Shown: piece by piece, positions 14,746 to 25,098 of the stretch | Layout: every line of letters starts with the position of its first letter | Numbering within the stretch: position 1 is the first letter of the stretch | DNA from: Leclercia pneumoniae | GTDB lineage: Bacteria > Pseudomonadota > Gammaproteobacteria > Enterobacterales > Enterobacteriaceae | Reading direction: 5' to 3' | NCBI RefSeq assembly: GCF_017348915.1 | Contig: NZ_CP071383.1 | Location: 2,418,001-2,482,000 of the forward strand | Length of the DNA: 64,000 nucleotides | Translations under genes and position numbers: made by a program | The notes under the pieces: generated by a model | Told to the model about the DNA's origin: nothing | Databases searched by the model: none | The model's input: the letters and a program-made list of their open reading frames with translations, nothing else

Positions 14746-15378
14746 TCAGAAGCGGTAGCCCGCCGAGAACATGAACACCCACGGATCCAGTCTGGTGCTG
14801 ATATTCTGCTGCTGATCGCCCGCTTTAAAGCGCACTTCGGTGTCGATATCCATGTACCAGACGGACATGTTGATCAGCCAGTCGCGGTTGATGAGGTAAT
14901 CCACCCCCGCCTGTCCCGCCATACCCCAGGAGTCTTTCAGGCTCAGATCCGACAGACCGGCCTCTTTACCTTTGTCATTAAACTTCTCGTCAAAGAAGGT
15001 GGTGTAGTTCACCCCGGCGCCGATATACGGGCGAACCTTGCTACCTGCATCGCCAAAATACCACTGGGCCATCAGCGTTGGCGGAAGATGGTGAACCGTG
15101 GCGATATCGCCCATTGGCCCAAGCCCCACTTTATGACGGAACGGGGTGGCGGCCAGAAGCTCAACCCCGACATTGTCGGTGGCCATCCAGGTTAAGGTCA
15201 TACCCAGTTGCGTATTGTTATTGACGTTGAAGCCGCCCATTCCCAGCACGTTGTCAGAGCCTTCCGTTGGGCGAACCGTGGCGGAGCCCGCCCGGAAGAA
15301 GAATTCCCCTGCCTCATGGGCATAAGCGCCGCCTGACAGACTGCCTAAGATAAGTGCTGCAACCACTGCCTTTTTCAT
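14746..15378 (-). CDS. ompW: Outer membrane protein W
   Basis: OmpW is an eight-stranded outer membrane barrel thought to pass small hydrophobic molecules, and it is a colicin S4 receptor. The 210-residue product has a signal peptide (MKKAVVAALILGSLSGGAYA, cut before HEAGEFF) and ends in the C-terminal Phe of a barrel protein (FSAGYRF). The start at 15378 is chosen because GAGGGAG lies six bases upstream; the GTG two codons earlier is less likely. The last ~31 codons are prophage-derived. They differ from the displaced host tail at 3357-3475 by a few residues, yet the protein stays complete. Confidence 0.95.
   Translation of the reverse strand: MKKAVVAALILGSLSGGAYAHEAGEFFFRAGSATVRPTEGSDNVLGMGGFNVNNNTQLGMTLTWMATDNVGVELLAATPFRHKVGLGPMGDIATVHHLPPTLMAQWYFGDAGSKVRPYIGAGVNYTTFFDEKFNDKGKEAGLSDLSLKDSWGMAGQAGVDYLINRDWLINMSVWYMDIDTEVRFKAGDQQQNISTRLDPWVFMFSAGYRF
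14840..14864. repeat. attR: attR-type core inside ompW (25-bp direct repeat)
   Basis: Identical to 3451-3475. It lies inside ompW, so the codons downstream of it (14746-14839) come from the phage and keep the protein full length. Confidence 0.8.
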
Positions 15379-15718
15379 ATCCACTCCCTCGTTATGGTTT
15401 TAACTGCGAGGGGGAATATACCTACAAATAATTACGAAGTGATCTTACTCAGATCACATTCATTTCAGTAATTTAACATTCATTGATCTACGTTAATTTT
15501 TCCTGTGGTTCGTTAAAAAGAGTATTGGTAAGCAGATCAATTTTGCCGATAGATGCCAAATTCAAAAATGTGCGCGTCTTGAGGGGTAAAAACCTGTCAT
15601 GGATTACTGATGCTTTACAAAGATATGCTTTTCCATACAAGCCTTGATGCTGCCACCGCAGAGTTATCCAGGGTACAATTGCCCGCTAATTAATACCTGC
15701 AATACTCAAGGAGAGTGC
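15379..15718. other. ompW-yciC divergent region with candidate FNR half-conserved site
   Basis: No gene is seen. TTGAT-CTAC-GTTAA at 15483-15496 matches the FNR consensus at 8 of 10 positions, the downstream half being weak. GTGATC...GATCAC at 15440-15458 is a further inverted repeat. E. coli ompW is induced by FNR, so a role is plausible but unproven here. Confidence 0.35.
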
Positions 15719-16462
15719 ATGTCTATCACGGCGAAGTCTGTCTACCGTGACACGGGGAATTTTTTCCGCAATCAGTTCATTACCTTTTTACTGATTGCCT
15801 TGTTATGCGCATTTATCACGGTGGTACTGGGTCATGCTTTTTCGCCGAGTGAGGAGCAGATTGCCAGCCTGAGTCAGGGTGACAATCTGGCCGGTAGCGT
15901 TGGGTTGTTTGAGCTTGTACAGAATATGACGCCCGAGCAGCAGCAGATTTTACTGCGCGCGTCGGCGGCCTCTACCTTCTCTGGTCTGATTGGTAATGCA
16001 ATTATGGCCGGTGGCGTGCTGCTGATGATTCAGTTGGTCACTGCCGGTCAGCGGGTGAGTGCTCTGCGCGCTATCGGGGCCAGTGCTCCGGTGTTGCCAA
16101 AACTCTTTATCCTCATCTTCTTAACGACCCTGCTGGTGCAGATGGGTATTATGCTGGTCGTGGTGCCTGGCGTGCTGCTGGCCATTGTTCTGGCCTTTGC
16201 GCCGGTCATGGTGGTACAGGATAAGATGGGCATCTTTGTCGCCATGCGCAGCAGTGTGCGTCTGGCCTGGGCGAATATGCGTCTGGTGGCGCCCGCCGTG
16301 ATCGGCTGGCTGCTGGCTAAAACCGCCCTTCTGCTGTTTGCCCCCAATTTTGCTGTATTAACACCTAATGTGGGCGCCGTTGTTGCCAACACGCTGAGCA
16401 ACCTGATCTCCGCGATTTTGCTGGTATACCTGTTCCGTCTGTACACGCTGATTCGCCAGTAA
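15719..16462 (+). CDS. yciC: UPF0259 inner membrane protein YciC
   Basis: A 247-residue membrane protein of the YciC family, equal in length to E. coli YciC. It has about six hydrophobic segments and the typical start [18 protein letters not shown]. In E. coli, YciC (TciC) forms part of a complex that modulates the TonB-ExbBD or ispZ-adjacent envelope functions; its precise activity is not settled. The ATG at 15719 has AAGGAGAG seven bases upstream and gives the family length, although the frame is open for 25 codons before it. It is followed by yciB after 54 bases and then by yciA, the conserved yciCBA order. Confidence 0.93.
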   Translation: MSITAKSVYRDTGNFFRNQFITFLLIALLCAFITVVLGHAFSPSEEQIASLSQGDNLAGSVGLFELVQNMTPEQQQILLRASAASTFSGLIGNAIMAGGVLLMIQLVTAGQRVSALRAIGASAPVLPKLFILIFLTTLLVQMGIMLVVVPGVLLAIVLAFAPVMVVQDKMGIFVAMRSSVRLAWANMRLVAPAVIGWLLAKTALLLFAPNFAVLTPNVGAVVANTLSNLISAILLVYLFRLYTLIRQ

Positions 16463-16516
16463 CCTCCCTGACGGCCTGGGTCATGCTCAGGCTGTCGCAG
16501 ATAATGGAATCGAAGA

Positions 16517-17056
16517 ATGAAGCAGTTTCTTGATTTTTTACCGCTGATTGTCTTTTTTGCGTTCTATAAGCTCTACGACATCTATGCCGCTACCACGGCG
16601 TTGATTGTTGCTACCGCTGTTGTGCTTATCTACAGTTGGGTGCGCTATCGCAAAGTAGAGAAGATGGCACTCATCACTTTCATCCTGGTCGCCGTGTTTG
16701 GTGGTCTGACGGTCTTCTTCCATAACGACGAGTTTATTAAATGGAAGGTGACGGTCATTTACGGTCTGTTCGCTGGCGCACTGCTGGTTAGCCAGTTTGT
16801 CATGAAGAAGCCGCTGATCCAGCGCATGCTGGGTAAAGAACTGGCGCTGCCGCAGGAGGTCTGGTCACGCCTGAATATCGCCTGGGCGGTGTTCTTTATT
16901 CTTTGTGGACTGGCGAATATCTATATCGCTTTCTGGCTGCCGCAAAATATCTGGGTGAACTTTAAAGTCTTTGGTCTTACCGCGCTGACGCTGATTTTTA
17001 CGCTGTTGAGCGGTGTCTATATTTATCGCCATATGCCGCAAGACGATCAGCAATAA
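16517..17056 (+). CDS. yciB: Intracellular septation protein / inner membrane protein YciB
   Basis: A 179-residue IspZ/YciB protein, the same length as in E. coli. It has five or six transmembrane segments starting with [20 protein letters not shown]. YciB is reported to interact with elongation and division proteins and with lipid homeostasis; loss in Shigella affects septation and spread. The chain is collinear and shows no damage. It lies between yciC and yciA in the usual order. Confidence 0.95.
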   Translation: MKQFLDFLPLIVFFAFYKLYDIYAATTALIVATAVVLIYSWVRYRKVEKMALITFILVAVFGGLTVFFHNDEFIKWKVTVIYGLFAGALLVSQFVMKKPLIQRMLGKELALPQEVWSRLNIAWAVFFILCGLANIYIAFWLPQNIWVNFKVFGLTALTLIFTLLSGVYIYRHMPQDDQQ

Positions 17057-17272
17057 TCTCTGCGCCAGGCTGCTCTGCGGCCTGGCTTTCATTCTGATAC
17101 TTTATAAAAACCCCTCCTGCTTGTGACGCCTTCAGGGCGAGCCATTTCTGACGACATCCGTTGCTTATTCCCGCCATTCGCTCCTGCAAAATGGACGCTA
17201 TCACCTGTTCTCCTCGGCTGGAAATCATAGTAGCATCCCGCCTGAAGTCCTCCGTAATGAGTAGAGTACATA

Positions 17273-17668
17273 ATGACAACAACGAACGCCCCACAGGGCG
17301 AACTGGTTTTACGCACACTCGCCATGCCCGTAGATACCAATGCGAATGGCGATATTTTTGGCGGCTGGCTGATGTCGCAGATGGATATGGGTGGTGCAAT
17401 TCTTGCGAAAGAGATTGCCCATGGCCGCGTGGTGACGGTCAGAGTCGACGGCATGACCTTTCTGCGCCCGGTTGCCGTCGGTGACGTGGTGTGCTGTTAC
17501 GCGCGCTGCGTGAAGAGGGGTAATACCTCGGTGTCGATCAATATTGAAGTGTGGGTGAAGAAAGTCTCTTCCGAGCCAATTGGTCAGCGTTATAAAGCGA
17601 CCGAGGCGCTGTTTATTTATGTGGCCGTAGACAACGACGGTAAACCGCGTCCTTTGCCCAAGATCTAA
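17273..17668 (+). CDS. yciA: Acyl-CoA thioesterase YciA
   Basis: A 131-residue hot-dog-fold thioesterase that hydrolyses short to long acyl-CoA in the cytoplasm. The signature NANGDIFGGWLMSQMD (residues ~22-37), with the catalytic aspartate, and the CoA-binding RVDGMTFLRPVAVGD segment are present. The chain is one residue shorter than E. coli YciA. It converges with tonB and is separated from it by a shared terminator. Confidence 0.96.
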   Translation: MTTTNAPQGELVLRTLAMPVDTNANGDIFGGWLMSQMDMGGAILAKEIAHGRVVTVRVDGMTFLRPVAVGDVVCCYARCVKRGNTSVSINIEVWVKKVSSEPIGQRYKATEALFIYVAVDNDGKPRPLPKI

Positions 17669-17677
17669 CGAACAGAC

Positions 17678-17708
17678 AAAAAAAAGCCTCCTTACGGAGG
17701 CTTTTTTT
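17678..17708. terminator. Bidirectional terminator between yciA and tonB
   Basis: AAAAGCCTCC-TTAC-GGAGGCTTTT stem flanked by A-runs on the left and T-runs on the right. It can serve both convergent genes. The tonB stop lies at its right edge. Confidence 0.92.
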
Positions 17709-18432
17709 ATTCCATCGTCGCACCGCCGTTCAGGCGGAAGACAATATTGACAATTAAACCGCTGCCCGGTTTGCCCGCTTCGTAACGCCATTTGCGCATT
17801 GCGTTTTTCACTTCGCGCTCGAACATGTTTGATGGCTGGGCGGAAAGCACCTGCACATTTTCAACGCGCCCGTCAGGCGTAACGTCGAATTTCACGCGAA
17901 CGCGGCCTTCAATACGCAACGCCTGTGCGCGTGCCGGATATTGCGGCTGATTACGGCTCAATGCGCGCGGCCCTGAAGGTGCAGTGACTACCGGCTTCGC
18001 GGTGCTCGGCGTGTTACTGACTAATGGCCGCGATGGGGCCGTATTCTGAAACGGTGCGGTACGTGGTTCAACCGGACGTTCTTCACGTTTCGGACGCTCT
18101 TCGACCTTCTTCACCGGTTTCGGCTTTGGCTTCGGCTTGGGTTTAGGCTTCGGCTCGGGTTTATGGATCACCACCGGTGCTTCTTTAGGTGGCTCCGGAA
18201 TGGGTTCCGGTTCGGGTTCTGGCTCAACAACAGGTTCCGGTGGCGGGGGTGCAACCTGGACAGGCTCCAGCTCTGCAGGCGTAACCATGGTCACGGAAAT
18301 AGGCTGCGCAGGCGCTGGCATTTCAATAACCTGATGTACCGATGTGTATAGCAGACCCGCCACGACGGCTCCATGAATACCGACTGACAGCAATGTCGGC
18401 CAGGGAAAGCGGCGAGGTAAATCAAGGGTCAT
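17707..18432 (-). CDS. tonB: TonB energy-transducing protein
   Basis: TonB couples the proton motive force from ExbBD to outer membrane receptors for siderophores and cobalamin. The 241-residue protein has an N-terminal anchor ([20 protein letters not shown], with the SxxxH face) and a periplasmic Pro-rich linker of (Glu-Pro)n then (Lys-Pro)n repeats (~residues 65-110). The C-terminal domain contains the YP motif NQPQYPARA and [16 protein letters not shown]. The start at 18432 (MTLDLPRRF) gives the family length; an ATG three codons earlier (18441) is also possible. A Fur-like site overlaps its promoter. Confidence 0.95.
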   Translation of the reverse strand: MTLDLPRRFPWPTLLSVGIHGAVVAGLLYTSVHQVIEMPAPAQPISVTMVTPAELEPVQVAPPPPEPVVEPEPEPEPIPEPPKEAPVVIHKPEPKPKPKPKPKPKPVKKVEERPKREERPVEPRTAPFQNTAPSRPLVSNTPSTAKPVVTAPSGPRALSRNQPQYPARAQALRIEGRVRVKFDVTPDGRVENVQVLSAQPSNMFEREVKNAMRKWRYEAGKPGSGLIVNIVFRLNGGATME

Positions 18433-18470
18433 TGAAGTCATAATCGTTTCAGTTAAAAAACCAGACCTCG

Positions 18471-18501
18471 ATTTTAAATGCAAATAGCAATCATATTCAA
18501 T
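18471..18501 (-). promoter_or_regulatory. tonB promoter with overlapping Fur-like box
   Basis: On the minus strand TTGAAT and TAAAAT hexamers lie 18 bases apart. A 19-bp stretch at 18480-18498 (GAATATGATTGCTATTTGC) resembles the Fur box at about 11 of 19 positions. The arrangement and sequence match the iron-regulated tonB promoter of E. coli as I recall it. Confidence 0.55.
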
Positions 18502-18653
18502 AAGCCAGTTCATCTTCAGGCGATTTAAGCCCACTGACGCTGAAAAAAGGCACGCGTTTGTTACAGTTTTAACATTGTCTATATCTTTACATTGCAGTCA
18601 TATGACGTTTCACTTAACGTAATTAACTCTTTTATCGCTTCAGGAGCTCCACC

Positions 18654-18950
18654 GTGCTTTACGTGATTTACGCTGAAGATATTGCAGATTCCCTGGAAAA
18701 ACGTCTTTCCGTCCGCCCTGCCCATCTGGCCCGTTTGCAACTGCTGCACGATGAGGGCAGATTGCTGACTGCGGGTCCACTGCCTGCTGTTGATAGTAAC
18801 GATCCGGGCGCCGCAGGATTTACGGGTTCAACGGTTATTGCGGAATTTGAGTCGCTGGAGGCCGCCAAAGCCTGGGCGGAGGCGGATCCCTACGTTGCGG
18901 CGGGAGTGTATCAAAAGGTCGCGGTCACGCCTTACAAGAAAGTCTTCTAA
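18654..18950 (+). CDS. yciI: YciI-family protein
   Basis: A 98-residue dimeric ferredoxin-like-fold protein equal in length to E. coli YciI. Family hallmarks are [19 protein letters not shown], with a conserved His, and the [17 protein letters not shown] segment with an Asp. Its chemistry is unknown; YciI-like domains occur with dehydrochlorinase-type and sigma-factor-associated proteins. Translation begins at GTG, with CAGGAG eight bases upstream. It is divergent from tonB. Confidence 0.93.
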   Translation: MLYVIYAEDIADSLEKRLSVRPAHLARLQLLHDEGRLLTAGPLPAVDSNDPGAAGFTGSTVIAEFESLEAAKAWAEADPYVAAGVYQKVAVTPYKKVF

Positions 18951-18956
18951 AAGTAG

Positions 18957-18981
18957 TCAAGGCTCCCGAGGGAGCCTTGAA
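18957..18981. terminator. Terminator between yciI and leuE
   Basis: Perfect stem TCAAGGCTCCC/GGGAGCCTTGA with a 3-base loop. It lies between two convergent stop codons. No long T-run follows, so it may act in concert with the leuE side. Confidence 0.7.
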
Positions 18982-19617
18982 TCACTGCAGCGATGCCAGC
19001 CTGGCAGCAAAACCAACAAACAACAGCCCGATTAAACCGTTGCCCAGTTTGGCCAGTTTCTTTTTGGTTTTCAGATAACGGGTGACAAATGCCCCTGAGA
19101 AGATCAAAAAGCTCATATAAATAAAGCTAATCAGCTCCAGCGTCAGTGCCAGAATCATAAAAGAGACGCCGGTATGTTTGGCGTTGACATCAATAAACTG
19201 CACAAAGAAGGAGACATAAAACAGAATCGCTTTCGGGTTGGTCATACTCAATACCAGCGAGCGTTTCATGATCATTTTTGCCGGCTCCGCGCTGCCGGAT
19301 TCGCCCTGCTGCTTATGCGTAATAACTGACCAGAGGATTTTTCCACCGAGCCACAATAAATAAAAAGCGCCCAGATAGCGAACCACGTTAAAGAGAACCG
19401 GGGTCGTCTGAATCAAGGCTGCCACGCCCGCCCAGGCGAGGAACATCAGTACCGCATCACCAATAAAAACGCCACTTGCCGCAAGGTATCCCTTCTTCAC
19501 ACCGTGCCCAATTCCGGTTTTCAACACAAACAGCGTATTAGGCCCGGGCACCAGTACGATAAAAATCGCACCGACGACATAAGTCCAAAAATTCACCACA
19601 CCAAATTCAGCAAACAC
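18982..19617 (-). CDS. leuE: Leucine exporter LeuE (LysE/RhtB family)
   Basis: A 211-residue LysE/RhtB-family exporter with about six membrane segments. The signature [13 protein letters not shown] at residues ~23-35 and the [13 protein letters not shown] block are present. It is close to E. coli LeuE (YeaS) along its length, which exports leucine and some other amino acids and is Lrp-activated. In E. coli leuE sits near 40 min and kch lies between yciI and cls. Here leuE occupies that slot and kch is absent, so the neighbourhood is rearranged. Confidence 0.88.
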   Translation of the reverse strand: MFAEFGVVNFWTYVVGAIFIVLVPGPNTLFVLKTGIGHGVKKGYLAASGVFIGDAVLMFLAWAGVAALIQTTPVLFNVVRYLGAFYLLWLGGKILWSVITHKQQGESGSAEPAKMIMKRSLVLSMTNPKAILFYVSFFVQFIDVNAKHTGVSFMILALTLELISFIYMSFLIFSGAFVTRYLKTKKKLAKLGNGLIGLLFVGFAARLASLQ

Positions 19618-19699
19618 CTTTCACTCCTGTTGAAATTGCATAACCCGGCTATCTCCGGGTGACACCTGACTGACGAAGAGACGTTTTTTAACAACGCGC

Positions 19700-19831
19700 T
19701 TATATCGTCATGCAATGCGCCGAGAGGGTCAAAATATAGTCAATAAAGGCCGATAAAGATGGCTGTTGTGTATATTCCCTCAACGCATCCACGATAAATA
19801 ACGCAATAATTACCCAGAGAAATGGATTCAT
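19700..19831 (-). CDS. Possible 43-residue small membrane protein
   Basis: A short frame reading MNPFLWVIIALFIVDALREY to SAHCMTI. The first 17 residues are a convincing transmembrane helix. Start codon context is weak (no clear Shine-Dalgarno), so this is a candidate only. It lies upstream of leuE on the same strand, with nothing else recognisable between 19618 and 19965. Confidence 0.35.
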   Translation of the reverse strand: MNPFLWVIIALFIVDALREYTQQPSLSAFIDYILTLSAHCMTI

Positions 19832-19936
19832 TGTTGTTATATCTGCGATACGGGGGCTATATCATACAGCAGCGGGCAAGGAAATTAACCCGATTAAGCG
19901 AAACGGTGGGAAAACTTAAAGGGTGAAGAGAACATC

Positions 19937-19956
19937 GGGCACCGCAGAGGGTGCCC
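19937..19956 (-). terminator. Hairpin downstream of yciY
   Basis: GGGCACC-GCAGA(G)-GGTGCCC inverted repeat ten bases past the yciY stop. Only a broken T-tract (TGTTCTCTT) follows on the minus strand. Confidence 0.55.
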
Positions 19957-19965
19957 TGGTATCGT

Positions 19966-20139
19966 TCACTGAATCTGAACGGCGAACAACAACGAATTTC
20001 GTTGACGGTTCACACTGCATTTCCTGATGGCGTGGATACGCATATTGCGGCGGGATTGTGCTTCCAGCCACCGCGACTTGCGGCGGCTGCTCTGTCGCAA
20101 CATGCGCCAGCGCCCTACTTCAGTTTTACTGCGCTTCAT
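19966..20139 (-). CDS. yciY: Small basic protein YciY
   Basis: A 57-residue, strongly Arg/Lys-rich protein starting MKRSKTEVGRWRML, equal in length and nearly identical in sequence to E. coli YciY. The function is unknown. It is divergent from clsA and its start is 141 bases from the clsA ATG. The high content of Arg and the position are conserved among enterobacteria, which supports a real gene rather than a chance frame. Confidence 0.8.
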   Translation of the reverse strand: MKRSKTEVGRWRMLRQSSRRKSRWLEAQSRRNMRIHAIRKCSVNRQRNSLLFAVQIQ

Positions 20140-20280
20140 GTTTACAACTCTTGCCTTAACAGAGGCGCCATTATAGACCCTTACCAGACGCAAACCAGCG
20201 CTTTTATCTGCCGTTTTTATTTGCCAGAAAAATCCTGATGCGTAAACTCATAACAATACGCTTTCAAAAGGATTTTTTTT

Positions 20281-21741
20281 ATGACGACCTTCTACACCGT
20301 GGTGAGTTGGCTGGTCATTCTGGGATACTGGCTGGTGATAGCCGGGGTAACGCTGCGCATACTGATGAAGCGCCGCGCCGTGCCGTCCGCGATGGCCTGG
20401 CTGTTGATTATCTATATTCTGCCTCTGGTGGGGATTATCGCTTATCTCTCCGTCGGGGAACTGCACCTGGGGAAGCGTCGCGCCGAGCGTGCCCGTGCCA
20501 TGTGGCCCTCGACGGCAAAATGGCTGAACGACCTTAAAGCCTGCAATCATATCTTTGCCGAAACCAACAGTGACGTGGCGTCGTCCCTGTTTAAATTGTG
20601 CGAACGTCGCCAGGGGATCGCCGGCGTCAAGGGCAATCAGCTGCAGCTGCTGACCTCTTCCGACGATGTCATGAACGCGCTAATCAGAGACATTCAGCTC
20701 GCCCGGCATAACATCGAAATGGTCTTCTATATCTGGCAACCCGGCGGTATGGCTGACCAGGTGGCGGAGTCGCTGATGGCCGCGGCCCGTCGAGGCATCC
20801 ACTGCCGCCTGATGCTCGACTCCGCAGGCAGCGTCGCCTTCTTCCGTAGCCCCTGGGCTGCGATGATGCGCAATGCCGGCATCGAAGTCGTGGAGGCGCT
20901 GAAAGTCAACCTGTTGCGTGTGTTCTTACGCCGCATGGACCTTCGCCAGCATCGAAAAATGGTGCTGATCGATAATTACATCGCCTATACCGGTAGCATG
21001 AATATGGTTGATCCCCGCTTCTTTAAACAGGACGCGGGTGTCGGCCAGTGGGTTGATTTGATGGCGCGTATGGAAGGCCCCGTCTCCACGGCCATGGGGA
21101 TTGTCTACTCTTGTGACTGGGAAATCGAAACCGGTAAACGTATTCTGCCCCCGCCGCCAGATGGCAATATCATGCCGTTCGAAGAGGCCAGCGGGCACAC
21201 CATTCACACCATCGCCTCCGGCCCCGGCTTCCCGGAAGATCTGATTCATCAGGCCCTGCTTACCGCCGCCTACTCGGCGCGTGAGTACCTGATTATGACG
21301 ACGCCCTACTTCGTGCCAAGCGACGACTTGCTGCATGCCATCTGTACCGCAGCGCAGCGCGGGGTTGATGTGAGCATTATTCTGCCGCGGAGAAACGATT
21401 CGGTTCTGGTGGGCTGGGCCAGCCGTGCTTTCTTTAGCGAACTGCTGGCCGCCGGGGTGAAAATCTACCAGTTTGAAGGCGGCTTACTGCATACCAAGAG
21501 CGTCCTGGTCGATGGCGAACTGAGCCTGGTGGGGACGGTGAACCTCGATATGCGCAGTCTGTGGCTCAATTTTGAAATCACGCTGGTCATTGATGACGCC
21601 GGTTTTGGCGGCGATCTGGCGGCTGTTCAGGACGACTACATCTCCCGCTCTCGCCTGCTGGATGCGCGCCTGTGGATGAAACGTCCGCTGTGGCAGCGAA
21701 TTGCCGAACGACTGTTTTACTTCTTTAGTCCGTTGCTGTAA
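20281..21741 (+). CDS. clsA: Cardiolipin synthase A
   Basis: ClsA condenses two phosphatidylglycerol molecules to cardiolipin and glycerol at the inner membrane. The 486-residue chain has two N-terminal membrane helices (residues ~5-60). Two phospholipase D HKD motifs follow: [18 protein letters not shown] near 224 and [18 protein letters not shown] near 404. Length equals E. coli ClsA. AAGGA precedes the ATG. It is followed closely by yciU. Confidence 0.97.
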   Translation: MTTFYTVVSWLVILGYWLVIAGVTLRILMKRRAVPSAMAWLLIIYILPLVGIIAYLSVGELHLGKRRAERARAMWPSTAKWLNDLKACNHIFAETNSDVASSLFKLCERRQGIAGVKGNQLQLLTSSDDVMNALIRDIQLARHNIEMVFYIWQPGGMADQVAESLMAAARRGIHCRLMLDSAGSVAFFRSPWAAMMRNAGIEVVEALKVNLLRVFLRRMDLRQHRKMVLIDNYIAYTGSMNMVDPRFFKQDAGVGQWVDLMARMEGPVSTAMGIVYSCDWEIETGKRILPPPPDGNIMPFEEASGHTIHTIASGPGFPEDLIHQALLTAAYSAREYLIMTTPYFVPSDDLLHAICTAAQRGVDVSIILPRRNDSVLVGWASRAFFSELLAAGVKIYQFEGGLLHTKSVLVDGELSLVGTVNLDMRSLWLNFEITLVIDDAGFGGDLAAVQDDYISRSRLLDARLWMKRPLWQRIAERLFYFFSPLL

Positions 21742-22104
<363 letters not shown>

Positions 22105-22107
22105 AAG

Positions 22108-22136
22108 AAAAAGGCTGCGGTAGCAGCCTTTTTTAT
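22108..22136. terminator. Terminator between yciU and oppF
   Basis: AAAAAGGCTGC-GGTA-GCAGCCTTTTTT, a stem flanked by A- and T-tracts, so active in both directions. The oppF stop codon lies 14 bases to the right. Confidence 0.9.
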
Positions 22137-22149
22137 TGATGGTGTTCGC

Positions 22150-23154
22150 TTAGAGCGGGTCAACCTTCAGACAAGAGACCGCGTGGCGGAAGCTCCCTTC
22201 CAGCACCGGGCGCGTTTTAGCACACTCCGGCCCCGCTATCGGGCAGCGCGTACGGAACACGCAGCCAGACGGCGGATTGATCGGGGATGGCAGTTCACCT
22301 TCCAGCAACTGAATACTTTTGTTCTTCTCCAGATCCGGATCGGGTACCGGCACCGCCGACATTAGCGCTTTGGTGTAAGGGTGCAGCGGATTGTGGTACA
22401 CCTCATCGTAGGTGCCCAGCTCAACGGCGTGGCCTAAATACATGACCAGAACGCGGTCAGAGATGTGCTTTACCACCGCCAGGTCGTGGGCAATGAAGAT
22501 CAACGACAGCCCCATCTCGCGCTGCAGTTTTTGCAGCAGGTTAACCACCTGCGCCTGAATAGAGACGTCCAGCGCCGACACTGGTTCATCACAGATAATC
22601 AGCTTCGGCTCAAGGATCAGCGCACGGGCAATCCCGATACGCTGACACTGGCCGCCAGAAAACTCATGCGGGTAGCGGTTGATCAGGTTTGGCAGCAGCC
22701 CTACTTTCATCATCATCGCTTTTACGCGGTCACGCACTTCGGTGCGCGGCATTTTTGGATGATAAGTACGCAGCGGCTCAGCGATGATTTCGCCGATGGT
22801 CATACGCGGGTTCAGCGAGGCCAGCGGATCCTGGAAAATCATCTGGATATCGCTGCGCACATTGCGCCACTCTTCCGGCTTCATTCCCAGCAGATCTTTA
22901 CCCAGCCAGGCAACCTTGCCGTCGGTAGCTTTCACCAGGCCAATGATGGCACGGGCGAACGTCGATTTACCGCAGCCCGACTCCCCTACCACGCCCAGGG
23001 TTTCGCCTTCATACAGACGCAGCGTGACGCCATCTACCGCTTTCAGCGTTTTTGGCGGCTGCCAGAACCACTGTTTGCCATCCTTGATGTCGAAGTGCAC
23101 CTTCAGATCGGCGATTTCGAGCAATACGTTTCTTTTTTCGTCGATAGCGTTCAT
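22150..23154 (-). CDS. oppF: Oligopeptide ABC transporter ATPase OppF
   Basis: One of two ATPases that power uptake of oligopeptides (including murein peptides) through OppBC. The 334-residue chain has Walker [10 protein letters not shown] near residue 58, signature [15 protein letters not shown] near 167, Walker [13 protein letters not shown], and a C-terminal cysteine-rich oligopeptide-transporter extension ([14 protein letters not shown]) that in OppDF carries an iron-sulfur cluster. The start overlaps the oppD stop (ATGA). Last gene of oppABCDF. Confidence 0.97.
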   Translation of the reverse strand: MNAIDEKRNVLLEIADLKVHFDIKDGKQWFWQPPKTLKAVDGVTLRLYEGETLGVVGESGCGKSTFARAIIGLVKATDGKVAWLGKDLLGMKPEEWRNVRSDIQMIFQDPLASLNPRMTIGEIIAEPLRTYHPKMPRTEVRDRVKAMMMKVGLLPNLINRYPHEFSGGQCQRIGIARALILEPKLIICDEPVSALDVSIQAQVVNLLQKLQREMGLSLIFIAHDLAVVKHISDRVLVMYLGHAVELGTYDEVYHNPLHPYTKALMSAVPVPDPDLEKNKSIQLLEGELPSPINPPSGCVFRTRCPIAGPECAKTRPVLEGSFRHAVSCLKVDPL

Positions 23155-24164
23155 ACCAGCTCCTCGTACGGCTTAAAGCAGGCGCGTAGACGGCCTGGTG
23201 CAAATTCCACCAGCGGTGGAGCGCTGTTACAGATCTCCATCGCATGCGGGCAGCGCGGCTGGAACGGACAGCCTTTCGGCAAGCGCAGCAGGTTTGGCGG
23301 GTTGCCCGGGATGGTTAACAGAGATTCACCCTCTGCATCGAGACGTGGCACAGCATTCAACAGACCGATAGAGTAAGGGTGCGCGGGTTGATAGAAGACA
23401 TCGCGCGCTTTGCCATACTCCATGGTACGGCCGGCATACATCACCAGCACCTTATCGCAAATACCTGCCACAACCCCCAGGTCGTGGGTGATCATAATGA
23501 TCGCGGTATTGAACTCACGCTTCAGTTCATTCAACAGGGTCATGATCTGCGCCTGCACGGTCACGTCCAGGGCCGTTGTCGGTTCATCGGCAATCAGCAG
23601 CTTAGGCCGGCAGAGAAGTGCCATAGCGATCATCACACGCTGACGCATCCCGCCAGAGAACTCGTGCGGGAACATGCGCATACGCTTACGTGCTTCGGGC
23701 ATTTTCACCGCATCAAGCATTTTGACGGACTCTTCAAACGCTTCGGCTTTGCCCATCCCTTTGTGCAGCATCAGGACTTCCATCAGCTGCTCGCCCACAC
23801 GCATGTAAGGGTTCAGGGAGGTCATCGGATCCTGGAAAATCATCGAAATCTGCTCGGCACGGAGCTTATTCAGCTCCTGCTCAGGCAAATTCAGAATCTC
23901 CCGGCCGTTAAATTTAGCAGAACCGCCAATGACGCCGTTCGCCGCCAACAGGCCCATCAGCGCAAATGCCGTCTGGGACTTACCGGAACCCGACTCACCT
24001 ACGATGCCCAGCGTCTCACCGGCGCGCAGGCTGAAATTGAGATCGTTTACCGCAGTCACATCGCCATCAGGGGTTTTAAAGGTGACGCGCAGATCTTTTA
24101 CGTCCAGCAGCGCGTTGCCCTGCTGCTGTGCAATGGGTGCAGATGCCGTTTCAATAATTGTCAT
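23151..24164 (-). CDS. oppD: Oligopeptide ABC transporter ATPase OppD
   Basis: Partner ATPase of OppF. The 337-residue chain has Walker [10 protein letters not shown] near residue 53, signature [15 protein letters not shown] near 168, Walker [13 protein letters not shown], and the C-terminal [14 protein letters not shown] extension. The ATG at 24164 has GGAG upstream; the GTG one codon earlier is not needed for family length. It overlaps oppF downstream. Confidence 0.97.
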   Translation of the reverse strand: MTIIETASAPIAQQQGNALLDVKDLRVTFKTPDGDVTAVNDLNFSLRAGETLGIVGESGSGKSQTAFALMGLLAANGVIGGSAKFNGREILNLPEQELNKLRAEQISMIFQDPMTSLNPYMRVGEQLMEVLMLHKGMGKAEAFEESVKMLDAVKMPEARKRMRMFPHEFSGGMRQRVMIAMALLCRPKLLIADEPTTALDVTVQAQIMTLLNELKREFNTAIIMITHDLGVVAGICDKVLVMYAGRTMEYGKARDVFYQPAHPYSIGLLNAVPRLDAEGESLLTIPGNPPNLLRLPKGCPFQPRCPHAMEICNSAPPLVEFAPGRLRACFKPYEELV

Positions 24165-24175
24165 CACGGCGCTCC

Positions 24176-25084
24176 TTAGCGGTCTTTCGGATCGAGGGCA
24201 TCACGCAGGCCATCGCCGATAAAGTTGAAACAAAACAGCGTCACGACCAGGAAACCAGCCGGGAACAGCAGCAGCCACGGTGAAACCTCCATGGAGTTGG
24301 CGCCATCGCTAAGCAACGCGCCCCAGCTGCTGAGAGGCTCCTGGGTACCCAGGCCGAGAAAGCTCAGGAAAGATTCGAACAGAATCATGCTTGGCACCAG
24401 CAGCGAGGCGTAAACCACCACCACGCCGAGCACGTTCGGCACAATGTGGCGCACCACGATGTTGCCGGTAGAAACACCGCCAACCTGGGCCGCTTCGATG
24501 AACTCTTTACGCTTCAGGCTCAGGGTCTGACCACGCACAATACGCGCCATGTCCAGCCATGACACCATCCCGATCGCCACGAAGATCAGCAGGATGTTCT
24601 GACCAAAGAAGGTCACCAGCAGGATCACGAAGAACATAAACGGGAAGGAGTTAAGAATTTCCAGCAGACGCATCATTACCGAGTCCACTTTTCCGCCAAG
24701 ATAGCCAGAAAGTGAACCGTACAGGGTACCGAGGATCACCGCGACGAAGGCTGCGGCAATACCCACCATCAGCGAGATACGCCCCCCGATGGCTACGCGC
24801 ACCAGCAAATCTCGCCCGGAGGAGTCGGTACCAAAATAGTGGCCCGATTCCGCATCAGGGGCGCTGGACATCATGCCCCAGTCGGTATCGAAATAGGTGA
24901 ATTGCGACAGCATTGGCGCCAGCGTGACGAACAGGGCAATGAGCACCAGCACAATCAGGCTGGCAACCGCCGCGCGGTTGTGCATAAAGCGACGGCGAGC
25001 ATCCTGCCACAGGCTGCGTCCTTCCACTTCCAGCTTCTCACTGAAGTTTTCCAGCGCCTCGCTATTTTTCTTACTTAACATCAT
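24176..25084 (-). CDS. oppC: Oligopeptide ABC transporter permease OppC
   Basis: A 302-residue inner membrane permease, same length as E. coli OppC. A cytoplasmic N-terminal stretch ([14 protein letters not shown]) precedes six transmembrane helices and the BPD_transp_1 EAA loop ([21 protein letters not shown]). It pairs with OppB. It is 11 bases upstream of oppD, in the same operon. Confidence 0.97.
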   Translation of the reverse strand: MMLSKKNSEALENFSEKLEVEGRSLWQDARRRFMHNRAAVASLIVLVLIALFVTLAPMLSQFTYFDTDWGMMSSAPDAESGHYFGTDSSGRDLLVRVAIGGRISLMVGIAAAFVAVILGTLYGSLSGYLGGKVDSVMMRLLEILNSFPFMFFVILLVTFFGQNILLIFVAIGMVSWLDMARIVRGQTLSLKRKEFIEAAQVGGVSTGNIVVRHIVPNVLGVVVVYASLLVPSMILFESFLSFLGLGTQEPLSSWGALLSDGANSMEVSPWLLLFPAGFLVVTLFCFNFIGDGLRDALDPKDR

Positions 25085-25098
25085 CGCGAGCTCCAGGA

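Noticed and set aside
3357..14864. Active, inducible prophage
   Set aside because: No repressor, replication, terminase, capsid or complete lysis genes; three scars. Only excision by int/xis is conceivable.
15440..15458. CRP site upstream of ompW (GTGATC...GATCAC)
   Set aside because: The spacing between half-sites does not fit the CRP consensus TGTGA-N6-TCACA.
22465..24179. Long plus-strand frames antisense to oppF and oppD
   Set aside because: Shadow frames of strongly conserved ATPase genes.
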